A stretch of DNA of 64,000 nt from Skermanella sp. TT6 (GTDB lineage: Bacteria; Pseudomonadota; Alphaproteobacteria; Azospirillales; Azospirillaceae): positions 254,001-318,000 of the forward strand of contig NZ_CP067422.1 in NCBI RefSeq assembly GCF_016653635.2, given 5' to 3'. Numbering within the stretch: the stretch's first letter is position 1; every line of letters begins with the position of its first letter. The translations under genes were made by a program, and so were the position numbers. The notes under the pieces are model-generated. The model was not told the origin of the DNA. It did not search any database and saw only the letters and a list, made by a program, of their open reading frames with translations. This document shows positions 33,667 to 41,862 of this stretch, piece by piece.

Positions 33667-34560
33667 TCACCGGGCGGGTGCCGCTTCGCCGCCCCGAAGC
33701 GTCCCACGGGCTCGGCTGCGACTTCCCACATGCTCGGAGTACGACCGCGTGATTTCCGCCCCGAACAGGAAGATGGTGGCGGAGTAATAGACCCAGAGCA
33801 GGATCAGCACGAAGGACCCGGCGGCGCCATAGGCCGAGGTGACGCCGCTGGTGCCGAGGTAGAGACCGATCAGGGACTTGCCGATGGTGAACAGGACGGA
33901 CGTGACGGCCGCCCCCAGCCAGAGATCCTTCCAGGGGATCCGGGTGTCCGGCAGCGCCCGGTAGACCAGCGCGAACAGGACCGTGAAGACGACCAGGGAA
34001 CTGATCAGGTTGACGGTCCAGACCAGCACGTAGGCGTCCGGCATCAGGCTCTCGTACCACCTGCCGAAGGCCGCGAGGACCGCGCTGACGATCAGCGACA
34101 CGATGAGCAGGAACCCGATCATGCCGATCAGGGCAAGCCCCTTCAGGCGCACCTTGACCAGCCAGGTGATGGTGGAGTTCCCGGGCGGCTCGGCCTTCCA
34201 GATGCGGTTGAGCGAGGTCTGGAGTTCGGCGAAGACGGTGGTGGCACCCACGAAGATCGTCGCGATGCCGATGATGCCGGCCAGGGTTCCGGTCCGCGCG
34301 TCGTCGGCCCTGGCGGCCAGCCCTTGCAGGGTCGTGACGGCGTCGTCCCCGATCAGCCGGCCGATCTGGTCCATCAGCGCGCCCTGCGCGGCCTCCTCGC
34401 CGATGACCAGCCCGGCGACGGCGGTGACCAGGATCACGAAGGGGGCCAGCGCGAAGATGGTGTAGAAGGCGATGGCCGCTCCCCGGGTCATGGCCTCGTG
34501 GTCGATCCAGCCCATCGCCGCATCGTACAGTATCTTCCAGACAAGCCTGATGAAGCCCAT
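33667..34560 (-). CDS. YihY/BrkB-family inner-membrane protein
   Basis: A 297-aa protein with six membrane segments and family motifs: MTRGAAIAFYTIFALAPFVIL, IGIATIFVGATTVFAELQTSLNRIW, and the C-terminal YGAAGSFVLILLWVYYSATIFLFGAEI. Once misannotated as RNase BN; the actual role (possibly lipid or solute transport) is unsettled. GGAGGGAGCC precedes the ATG. It lies 35 bases downstream of the hybrid-kinase stop and may belong to the same transcript as kaiC and the kinase. Confidence 0.92.
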   Translation of the reverse strand: MGFIRLVWKILYDAAMGWIDHEAMTRGAAIAFYTIFALAPFVILVTAVAGLVIGEEAAQGALMDQIGRLIGDDAVTTLQGLAARADDARTGTLAGIIGIATIFVGATTVFAELQTSLNRIWKAEPPGNSTITWLVKVRLKGLALIGMIGFLLIVSLIVSAVLAAFGRWYESLMPDAYVLVWTVNLISSLVVFTVLFALVYRALPDTRIPWKDLWLGAAVTSVLFTIGKSLIGLYLGTSGVTSAYGAAGSFVLILLWVYYSATIFLFGAEITRSYSEHVGSRSRARGTLRGGEAAPAR

Positions 34561-34595
34561 GGCCGGCTCCCTCCTCGATGGATCCCCGCGCCGGG

Positions 34596-36251
34596 TCAGT
34601 CGCCGCCCTCCAGCATGGCGCGGACCTTGGACAGCAGCGACTTGACCGCGAAGGGCTTGCTGAGAAGCTGGGTGCGGGGTCCCAGCGGCTCGTCGCCCAG
34701 CGCGGCGTTGTGGGCGTAGCCGGTCAGGAACAGGACCGCGAGGTCCGGCCTGGCCCGTCTCGCGATCTCGGCGAGCTGGCGGCCGTTGAGGCCCGGCAGG
34801 CCGACGTCGGTCGCCAGCAGGTCGATCTTGGCGTCGGACTCCAGCACCTTGATCGCGGCCTGCGGCTCGGGCGCCTCGATCACCCGGTAGCCGCGGTCCT
34901 CCAGCGACTGGACCAGGAGCAGCCGGACCAGCGCCTCGTCCTCGACCACCAGGATCGTCTCGCCCTCTTCGGCCTCCTCCGGCTCCGGCAGGGCCGGCGC
35001 GGCCTCCTCGGGGACGGGGCCGCGGTGGCGCGGCAGGTAGAGCTTGACCGTCGTGCCCCTGCCCTCCTCGGAATAGATCGCGGCGTGCCCGCCGGACTGC
35101 CGCGCGAAACCGTAGAGCTGGCTGAGGCCCAGGCCAGTCCCCTGTCCGATCGGCTTGGTGGTGAAGAAAGGCTCGAACGCCCGGGCCCGCACCTCGGCCG
35201 ACATGCCGGTGCCCGTGTCGGTCACGCACAGCACGACATACTGCCCCGGCTGAAGCCCCAGCTCCGCGGCCACATAGGCGTCGTCCAGGTGGCTGTTGGC
35301 GGTCTCGATGGTCAGGCGCCCGCCGTTCGGCATCGCGTCGCGGGCGTTGATCGCCAGGTTGAGCAGCGCGTTCTCGACCTGGTTGGCGTCGGCCCAGGTC
35401 CGCCACAGGCCGCCGGCCAGGACCGCCTCGACCTGGATCGCCTCGCCGACCGACCGCTGGAGCAGTTCCTGCATGCCGCCGACCAGCGCGTTGAGGCTGA
35501 GGCTGCCGGGCTGGAGCGGCTGGCGGCGCGCGAAGGCGAGCAGCCGCCGGGTCAGGGTCGCGGCGCGCTCGCCCGCCTGGGTCGCGGCCCGGACGTACCG
35601 CAGCAGGCGCTCCTGTCCCGCCAGCCCCTCCTGGAGCATGTCCAGGTTGCCCAGGATCGCCTGGAGCAGGTTGTTGAAGTCGTGGGCCACGCCGCCGGTG
35701 AGCTGGCCGACCGCCTCCATCTTCTGGGCCTGGCGAAGCGCCTCCTCAACCCGCTCGCGCTGGGCCGTCTCGGTCTCCAGGTCGCGCGACTGCTCCGCCA
35801 CCCGGCGCTCCAGCTGGCCGGCGGCCTGCTCGATCTGCCGGAGGTGCGAACGGGTGCGGTACTGCCGGCGCCGGGCGCGCTCCGCCGCGCGGGCGGCGCT
35901 CTTCAGCGTGTCGGCATGGAGCGGACGGTCCAGCAGCGTGACGTTGCCGAGCCGGCCGAAGTCGTCCAGGCGCGCCCGCCGGTCCCTGCCATCCCCCCGG
36001 GAAGTCAGCAGGATCACCGGGATGTCCGACCAGGGGGGCTGCGCGTCGAGGCACTCCAGCAACCCGTCATAGCCCGCGAGGAGCGCCTCCTCCGTCACCA
36101 GCAGCGCCGTCGCTTCCCCGCCCAGGCCGCGGCAGATCTCCGACAGATCGGCGCAGACGCGCGCGGGGATGCCGGCCTCGTCCATGACCAGCCGGATCAC
36201 CTCGGCGTCCCTGCCCTTCGGAGCCAGGATCAGGATGGGAGCTGACGGCAT
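34596..36251 (-). CDS. Soluble hybrid histidine kinase with N- and C-terminal receiver-like domains
   Basis: A 551-aa cytosolic protein. Residues 1-115 form a receiver-like fold (PILILAPKGRDAEVIRLVM) without a clear phospho-Asp. A coiled-coil-like helix (115-175) leads to a HisKA box (VGQLTGGVAHDFNNLLQ), ATPase motifs (LNLAINARDAMPNGG, GTGLGLSQLYGFARQSGG) and a C-terminal receiver (ILVVEDEALVRLLLVQSL, TDVGLPGLNG). It starts 8 bases after the kaiC stop, so the two are coupled. KaiC-plus-hybrid-kinase pairs recur in alphaproteobacteria (recalled). Confidence 0.92.
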   Translation of the reverse strand: MPSAPILILAPKGRDAEVIRLVMDEAGIPARVCADLSEICRGLGGEATALLVTEEALLAGYDGLLECLDAQPPWSDIPVILLTSRGDGRDRRARLDDFGRLGNVTLLDRPLHADTLKSAARAAERARRRQYRTRSHLRQIEQAAGQLERRVAEQSRDLETETAQRERVEEALRQAQKMEAVGQLTGGVAHDFNNLLQAILGNLDMLQEGLAGQERLLRYVRAATQAGERAATLTRRLLAFARRQPLQPGSLSLNALVGGMQELLQRSVGEAIQVEAVLAGGLWRTWADANQVENALLNLAINARDAMPNGGRLTIETANSHLDDAYVAAELGLQPGQYVVLCVTDTGTGMSAEVRARAFEPFFTTKPIGQGTGLGLSQLYGFARQSGGHAAIYSEEGRGTTVKLYLPRHRGPVPEEAAPALPEPEEAEEGETILVVEDEALVRLLLVQSLEDRGYRVIEAPEPQAAIKVLESDAKIDLLATDVGLPGLNGRQLAEIARRARPDLAVLFLTGYAHNAALGDEPLGPRTQLLSKPFAVKSLLSKVRAMLEGGD

Positions 36252-36259
36252 GGGATCGC

Positions 36260-37750
36260 TCAGCCGGTCTCTTCGCCGTCGAGCAAAGGGTCCAGCGGAC
36301 CGTCGTAGCTGGGAACGCCGGTCAGGATGCCGCGGAAATTCAGCAGCTGCGGCCCGACCCTCATGCCGTTGGGGAAAAGCTGGAACTCCCGGATCGCCAG
36401 CTCGTGGATGCCGGAGCGCTTCTTGACCACCGAGATCGCCTTCCGCACCTCGCCGCCCGCCTCGAAGAACCGCAGGAGCACGACGGTGTCGCTGATGAAG
36501 GACAGGTCCATCGGGTTCTCCACGTCGCCGACGATGCCCTGCTGGGCCAGGATCAGGATGGTCACCACCCCCTGGTTGTTCAGGTAGTTCAGCAGCTCGT
36601 GGAGCTGGAGGATCAGCGCGGTCTCCTCCGGCATGGTGCTGATATAGGAGTTCAGGCTGTCGATCACGACGACGCGGGCGTTCAAGTCCTCGACCTGGCG
36701 GCGGACCTGCCAGACGAACTCGCCGGGCGACAGGCGGGACGGGCTGGCGCGGTACCAGCCGAGCCGGCCGGACCCGAGCGGCCCGGCGATGTCGATACCC
36801 AGGGCGGCGCTGCGGTCCGACAGGGTGCCGTAGGTCTCGTCGAACGAGAAATAGGCGGCGTGCTCGCCGGCCCGCACGGCCGACATGGCGTATTGCAGCG
36901 CCAGCGACGACTTGCCGACGCCCGACGGCCCGACCAGCATGGTGGTGGTGCCCCGCGTCAGCCCGCCGCCGAGCAGGTCGTCCAGTTCCTTGAGGCCGCT
37001 CGACATGTTGGAGGAGTCGAACTCGGCGCCGTGCTCCTTGGCGATCAGGCTGGGGAAGACCAGCACGTTGCCCGGCGTGATCGCGAAGTCGTGCCAGCCG
37101 CTTTGATAGTCGGCGCCGCGCATCTTGGCGACCCGCAGCCGGCGGCGCGACGCGCCGTAGTTCCGCTCGATCATCTCCAGCGAGATGACGCCGTGCATCA
37201 GGCTGTGCAGCTCCTTGGTGGCGGGGTAGCTGGTCAGGTCGTCCAGGACAAGCGTGGTGCAGCGGCGGTTCTGGAGCGCCTGCTTCAGGGCCAGGATCTG
37301 CCGGCGGTAGCGGAGCTGGTCCTGGGCGATCAGCCGCAGCTCCGACAGGCTGTCGATCACCACCCGGTCGGGCTGGTCGGCGGCGATGCGGTCGGTGATC
37401 AGCCGCATCGTCTCGCCCAGCTCGACCTCCGCCGGATAGAGCACGGTCTGCTGCCGGTCCAGCTCCGCCTCGATCGGGATCAGGTCGAACACGTCGATGC
37501 CGTCCAGCGACCAGCCGTGGCTGGCGGCGGAGGCGGCGAGCTCGTCGGTCGATTCCGACAGGGTGATGTAGAGGCCCCGGTCGCCCACCTTGCGCCCTTC
37601 CAGCAGGAACTGGAGGGCGATGGTGGTCTTGCCCGCACCGGGAGCGCCTTCGAGCAGGTGCAGCCTGTGGCACGGCAGGCCGCCCCGCAGGATCAGGTCC
37701 AGTTCAGGGATACCGGTCGGCAGCTTCTTCGTCGGTATCGGCTCTGGCAC
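36260..37750 (-). CDS. KaiC-like double-RecA ATPase
   Basis: A 496-aa protein with two RecA-like KaiC domains. CI: Walker A GAPGAGKTT (35-43), Walker B VVIDS (130-134). CII: GPSGVGKSS (274-282), VVIDS (361-365). The catalytic pair of acidic residues is DE in CII (FSFDETYG) but a single Glu in CI (LSES). Aligned by memory with Synechococcus KaiC, the site of Ser431 is S417 while Thr432 is replaced by F418. The start is GTG with GGGAG eight bases upstream. No kaiA or kaiB is present. It probably acts as a kinase or timer module with the downstream hybrid kinase. Confidence 0.93.
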   Translation of the reverse strand: MPEPIPTKKLPTGIPELDLILRGGLPCHRLHLLEGAPGAGKTTIALQFLLEGRKVGDRGLYITLSESTDELAASAASHGWSLDGIDVFDLIPIEAELDRQQTVLYPAEVELGETMRLITDRIAADQPDRVVIDSLSELRLIAQDQLRYRRQILALKQALQNRRCTTLVLDDLTSYPATKELHSLMHGVISLEMIERNYGASRRRLRVAKMRGADYQSGWHDFAITPGNVLVFPSLIAKEHGAEFDSSNMSSGLKELDDLLGGGLTRGTTTMLVGPSGVGKSSLALQYAMSAVRAGEHAAYFSFDETYGTLSDRSAALGIDIAGPLGSGRLGWYRASPSRLSPGEFVWQVRRQVEDLNARVVVIDSLNSYISTMPEETALILQLHELLNYLNNQGVVTILILAQQGIVGDVENPMDLSFISDTVVLLRFFEAGGEVRKAISVVKKRSGIHELAIREFQLFPNGMRVGPQLLNFRGILTGVPSYDGPLDPLLDGEETG

Positions 37751-37818
37751 GCATAACTCCCTGGTCGGCCGGACGGGCGCGGGGCGCTTCCGCCGCGCAT
37801 GGCGCCGCCCAAAGGAAA

Positions 37819-37846
37819 GAAACGGATGGAGGGCCCGATCGGTTCA
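37819..37846 (-). promoter_or_regulatory. EcfG-like promoter candidate for the kaiC operon
   Basis: On the minus strand tgaacc (37846-37841) and cgtttc (37824-37819) are 16 bases apart, about 70 bases upstream of the kaiC start. The alphaproteobacterial general-stress sigma factor EcfG recognises GGAACC-N16/17-CGTT; one position of the -35 differs. This would place kaiC and the kinase in the stress regulon. Inference from pattern only. Confidence 0.3.
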
Positions 37847-38063
37847 CCGCCCTGCCCTTTTCTCCTTGGGACCATGGACCCAGGAAGCCGCCGTCCTGGA
37901 GAACAGGCGTGGGGTCGCCTTCCGTGGGCTCCGATCCTCGTCCGTACGGTCGGCCTCTACGACTCATCGCGAAACCCGAATTTCCCGATGAATCGGCGGG
38001 ACAAGGCCGCGGCCGGGAGGGTCGCGTCCCGGCCAAGGCCCTTGCGTTACGGAGGGAGGATGC

Positions 38064-39074
38064 TCAGCGGCGCGGCCCGGCCAGCGCGGCATGGGCCAGG
38101 AAGCCCAGCCCGCCGACCAGGGCCACGCCGGCGGCGAAGCTCGCGGCCCGCGCGGCCCCGCCGCTGGAGGTCAGGCGCAGATGGTGGCGCGGCAGGCCGA
38201 AGCGGCCGCGCATCCGGTGCCGGCCGGGCACCGTCTCGAACAGGTTGTCGGGGCGGCCCGGCCTTTCCGGCTCTTCCGTCAGCTGCCCCTCAACCGCGTT
38301 GTCCGCCAGGTGCCGGTCGGCGAAGCCGGGCAGCGCGGAGGTGCCCAGGATCGCCTGCATGGCGGAGGCGCCCAGCCAGACCTCCCGCCGGGGCCGCTCC
38401 GCCACCCGGACGACGGCGCGGCCGATATCCTCCGGCTGGAAGATCTTGCCCATGGGACGGGCGCGGCGGGGCATGTGGCTGCGCGCCCAGTCGAACTGCG
38501 GCGTGTTCACCGCCGGAAGCTGGACCATGGAGATCATGACGCCGCTGCCGTCATGGATCAGTTCCGAGCGCAGGCCGTCGATGAAGCCTCGGATCGCCGC
38601 CTTGGCGCCGCAATAGGCCGCCTGGAGCGGGATCGAGCGGTAGGCCAGGGCGGAGCCGATCTGGATCACCGTCCCGCGGTCCCGCCCGGACATGTGGCGC
38701 AGCGCCGCCTGGATGCCGAAGGCCGAGCCGAGATACGTCACCTCCGTCACCCGTCGGAGCTCCTCGGGCTCCAGGTCGCGGACCCGCCCGAACACGGTGA
38801 CCATCGCGTTGTTGACCCACACGTCGATCGGCCCCAGCTCGCGTTCGATCCGGTCGGCGGCACCGTGGACCGCCGCCTCGTCCGCGACGTCCAGGGGCAG
38901 GACCAGCGCCTCCCCGCCCAGCCGCTCGACCTCGCGGGCGACTTCGTCGAGCGCCTCCTTCGACCGGGCGATCAGGCCGATCGAGGCGCCCCATTCGGCG
39001 GCGAAGGCGAGGGCGATGGCACGGCCGATGCCGGCGGACGCGCCGGTCACGCAGACGACGGGAGCGGTTTCCAT
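38064..39074 (-). CDS. Short-chain dehydrogenase/reductase with C-terminal membrane tail
   Basis: A 336-aa SDR: Rossmann GASAGIG (11-17), NNAMVT in place of NNAG, catalytic Tyr154 and Lys158 (YCGAK). After the normal domain (about 240 residues) there is a basic Arg-rich segment and a final hydrophobic stretch (AASFAAGVALVGGLGFLAHAALAG), a probable tail anchor. SDRs of this extended kind are common in alphaproteobacteria near stress genes; the substrate is unknown. The ATG at 39074 fits the start of the beta-alpha-beta fold. Confidence 0.9.
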   Translation of the reverse strand: METAPVVCVTGASAGIGRAIALAFAAEWGASIGLIARSKEALDEVAREVERLGGEALVLPLDVADEAAVHGAADRIERELGPIDVWVNNAMVTVFGRVRDLEPEELRRVTEVTYLGSAFGIQAALRHMSGRDRGTVIQIGSALAYRSIPLQAAYCGAKAAIRGFIDGLRSELIHDGSGVMISMVQLPAVNTPQFDWARSHMPRRARPMGKIFQPEDIGRAVVRVAERPRREVWLGASAMQAILGTSALPGFADRHLADNAVEGQLTEEPERPGRPDNLFETVPGRHRMRGRFGLPRHHLRLTSSGGAARAASFAAGVALVGGLGFLAHAALAGPRR

Positions 39075-39166
39075 GATGGGCCTCTTTCGGCGGTGGGATG
39101 AACGATACCCAGCCAACCCCTTCCAGGTTCCCGAGTTCCATCGGGCCGCCCCGGCCGCCGGAGCCG

Positions 39167-41680
39167 TCAGCCCACCTCCGTCTCAGCGCCGGCGGTCAGC
39201 AGCGACGCGACGCCATCCCTCAGGACGGCGGGGCTGACCGGCTTGGTCAGGACCATCGCCCTGCCCAGGCGTTCGTCCGATCCGTTGAGCGAACCGTATC
39301 CCGTGCAGAACAGGAACGGCACCCCCATGCCGTCCAGCACCGAGGCGACCGGGTACGAGGGCTGGCCGAACAGGTTGACGTCCAGGACGGCCGCATCGGG
39401 CCGGGAGGTGCGCGCCAGGTCGATGGCCTCCTGCAGGCGCCCGACCGGGCCGAGCACGCGGTAGCCCGCCGCTTCCAGTTCCCTTGCCATCGCCGTGGCG
39501 GTCAGCGCCTCGTCCTCCACGATCAGCACCGAGGCGTTCCTGACGGCCGGCTTCCGGGGCTGCTCCACGGCCGGCCGGGGCGAGGCCGGGAGGGTGGGGC
39601 CGCGCACCCCGCTCGTCTGGAAACAGTCCCGCGGAAGCGTCATGCGCAGGCACAGCCCGGTCCGGCGCCAGTCGCGGGACAGGTCCCCCCGGAGCTGGCC
39701 GTTGATCGTCCGGTCGATCACGAAGGTCCCGAAGCTGGATCGCGTCGGGGGGGACACCGGCGGCCCGCCCTCCTCCCGCCAGTCGACGACGAGCCTCCCG
39801 TCCTCGGCATCGACCGACCAGGAAACGGCGACCCGCCCGTCCGGAACGGACAGAGCACCGTGCTTGGCGGCGTTGGTGACCAGTTCGTGCAGCACGATCG
39901 AAATCGCCTGCGCGGCCTCCGCCACGATGGAGACCGGCGTTCCCGACAAGTCGGTGCGGCCGTTGCCGTCGAGCGCCTCCAGTTCGGCCTGGAGCATGAC
40001 TTCCAGATCGGCGCCCGACCAGCGGGTCTTGGCAAGCAGGGTGTGGACGCGGGCCATCGCCGCGACGCGGCCCTGGACGGCCTCGATGAAATCGGCCGGG
40101 TTGTCGTTCCGGCTCAGCTGCATGATCGACTGCACGACGGCAAGGGCGTTCTTGGCGCGGTGGTCCACCTCGCGCATCAGCAGGTGCAGGCTCGCCTCGG
40201 CCTCCTTGCGCTCGGTCAGGTCGGCGGCCATGGTGACCACGAGCAGCCGGTCCCGGCTGTCGCGCCCGATCTTGGCGGAGCGGAACGACCAGACGCGCGT
40301 CCGGCCGTCCGCCGTCCGGACCTGGAACTCCCCTTCGTCGATCGGACGGTCCAGCGTCATCAACCGGGCGGTGCCGAGGGCCCCGTCCCGCCTTTCGGCA
40401 CCGAAGGCGCGCCTTTCCCAGTCCTCCAGGGTGCCGATCTCGTCGCGCGCGTAGCCGGTCGCCTCGATCAGCGTCCGGCTGACATGCACGATCTCGTCGC
40501 CTTCGGCATGCACGATGATCGGGAAGGGAGCCCCTTCCACCACGTGCCGCAGCCGGGCCTCGCTCTCCATCAGGGCGGCCTCGCGCTTGCCGATCAGCTC
40601 CGCCGCGCCCCGCAGCGCGCCGCCCATCGCCTCGATCTCCACGACGCCCCGGCCCGGGAAGGCGACCGGGCGGCCGGCGCCGAGCGCCTTGGCCGAACCG
40701 GCGAGATCGGCGATCTGGCGCGCCAGCCGGCGGCCCACCAGGAGGGCGACGCCCAGCCCGATCAGGAAAAGCAGCGCGCCGCCGCCCGCGAAAAGCGCCA
40801 GGGTCCGCCGCCACGGCGCCGCCACCAGGGACTCCGGAACGCTGACCCCGACCAGCCAGCCGGAAACCTGGGAGCGCTTGTAGGCCTGCAGCGACGGGAC
40901 CCCGTCCAAAGTCTCCGCGGACTGTATGCCTTCCGGCAGGTCCCTCATCCTGGCCCACAGGTCGTCCCGGAGGCGGGTGCCGACGAACTCCTCGGCCCGA
41001 TGCGAGCGGCCGATCAGAATGCCGTCGCGATCGACCACGCCCGCCACCCAGCCCGGCGGGAGGCGCTCGGGAGACATGATGGCCTGGAGCCGGTCCAGCC
41101 CGATGGTCAGGCTGAGGAGATAGCGGGGCTCGCCGCCGCGGGGGACCGGGACGACCACGATCAGCAGCGGCGACCTGGCGATGGCCCCCATCAGGAGGCC
41201 GGAGACCTGCGGCTCGCCGGTCGCGATCACCCGCCGGTCCACCTCGAAGCTGTCGTTGCGCGGCAGGGGCGTTCCCCAGGGCACGCGCGTATTGACGAGC
41301 TGCTGGCTCGTCAGGTCGCGGACCAGGATATTGGTGCCGAGCAGGTCGCGCACCTGGACGGCGCGCCGGTGGAAAGACTCGAAATCGCCGTCCAGGAGGG
41401 TGCCGGACGTCGCCAGGACCTCGGCGCCGGCGATGATCCGGGAAACCTCGCGGTCGATGTCCTCGGCGAGGAGCCTCGCCCTGTCCTGGACCTGCCGGAT
41501 GGTCAGGTCGGCCTGATCGTTCGCGTTATGATAGAGCAAGAGCATGCAGAACAGCGCGAGCGGCAGGACGCAGGCGGTCACCAGCAGAACCAGCCAGGTC
41601 CGCACGCGAAATGAGGGCGAAGGACGGGGGGAGCGCAATCCGGGCGACCGGGCGGTGTTCCCGTCCGGAGTATCAGACAT
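39167..41680 (-). CDS. Hybrid HWE-family sensor kinase with Cache domain, paralogue of the 18749 kinase
   Basis: An 837-aa protein: membrane helix (residues 27-50), a periplasmic Cache-type double sensor (about 55-280), second helix (288-310), HAMP-like linker, one PAS domain (370-480), HWE kinase with His507 (LLMREVDHRAKNALAV), ATPase (LHELVTNAAKHGAL) and a C-terminal receiver (LDVNLFGQ). From the PAS domain on it resembles the kinase at 18749-20980 throughout, only the sensor module differs. The ATG at 41680 has GAGAGCTG upstream. It is divergent from nothing close; PhoX ends on the same strand upstream. Confidence 0.93.
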   Translation of the reverse strand: MSDTPDGNTARSPGLRSPRPSPSFRVRTWLVLLVTACVLPLALFCMLLLYHNANDQADLTIRQVQDRARLLAEDIDREVSRIIAGAEVLATSGTLLDGDFESFHRRAVQVRDLLGTNILVRDLTSQQLVNTRVPWGTPLPRNDSFEVDRRVIATGEPQVSGLLMGAIARSPLLIVVVPVPRGGEPRYLLSLTIGLDRLQAIMSPERLPPGWVAGVVDRDGILIGRSHRAEEFVGTRLRDDLWARMRDLPEGIQSAETLDGVPSLQAYKRSQVSGWLVGVSVPESLVAAPWRRTLALFAGGGALLFLIGLGVALLVGRRLARQIADLAGSAKALGAGRPVAFPGRGVVEIEAMGGALRGAAELIGKREAALMESEARLRHVVEGAPFPIIVHAEGDEIVHVSRTLIEATGYARDEIGTLEDWERRAFGAERRDGALGTARLMTLDRPIDEGEFQVRTADGRTRVWSFRSAKIGRDSRDRLLVVTMAADLTERKEAEASLHLLMREVDHRAKNALAVVQSIMQLSRNDNPADFIEAVQGRVAAMARVHTLLAKTRWSGADLEVMLQAELEALDGNGRTDLSGTPVSIVAEAAQAISIVLHELVTNAAKHGALSVPDGRVAVSWSVDAEDGRLVVDWREEGGPPVSPPTRSSFGTFVIDRTINGQLRGDLSRDWRRTGLCLRMTLPRDCFQTSGVRGPTLPASPRPAVEQPRKPAVRNASVLIVEDEALTATAMARELEAAGYRVLGPVGRLQEAIDLARTSRPDAAVLDVNLFGQPSYPVASVLDGMGVPFLFCTGYGSLNGSDERLGRAMVLTKPVSPAVLRDGVASLLTAGAETEVG

Positions 41681-41823
41681 CAGCTCTCGAATCCCACATC
41701 AGGTCTCACCGGCGATCCATTTGGCCAAGCGTTGTTCCGGGCCGAGCCCGGAAAAGGCACTATACTCGGGGTAGCAACTATAGCTTCCCGCGCAAACGGG
41801 TAAATAGTTGGCCCGTGACAACA

Positions 41824-41856
41824 GGCCCGCCGCGGGAATATTCCGAGCGGCGGGCC
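41824..41856. terminator. Hairpin downstream of the PhoX gene
   Basis: ggcccgccgc (41824-41833) and gcggcgggcc (41847-41856) form a perfect 10-bp stem with a 13-base loop, just past the PhoX stop. No T-run follows on the minus strand, so its strength as a terminator is uncertain. Confidence 0.55.
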
Positions 41857-41862
41857 CAAGGC

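Noticed and set aside
34596-37673. A 1025-aa protein extending the hybrid kinase upstream
   Set aside because: The extension is a shadow of kaiC in another frame; the kinase begins just after the kaiC stop.
39020-39170. EcfG promoter before the SDR gene
   Set aside because: GGAAC is present, but no CGTT lies at the right spacing.
39098-41614. 838-codon open frame antisense to the hybrid kinase
   Set aside because: Low-complexity product; the minus strand encodes a complete kinase.
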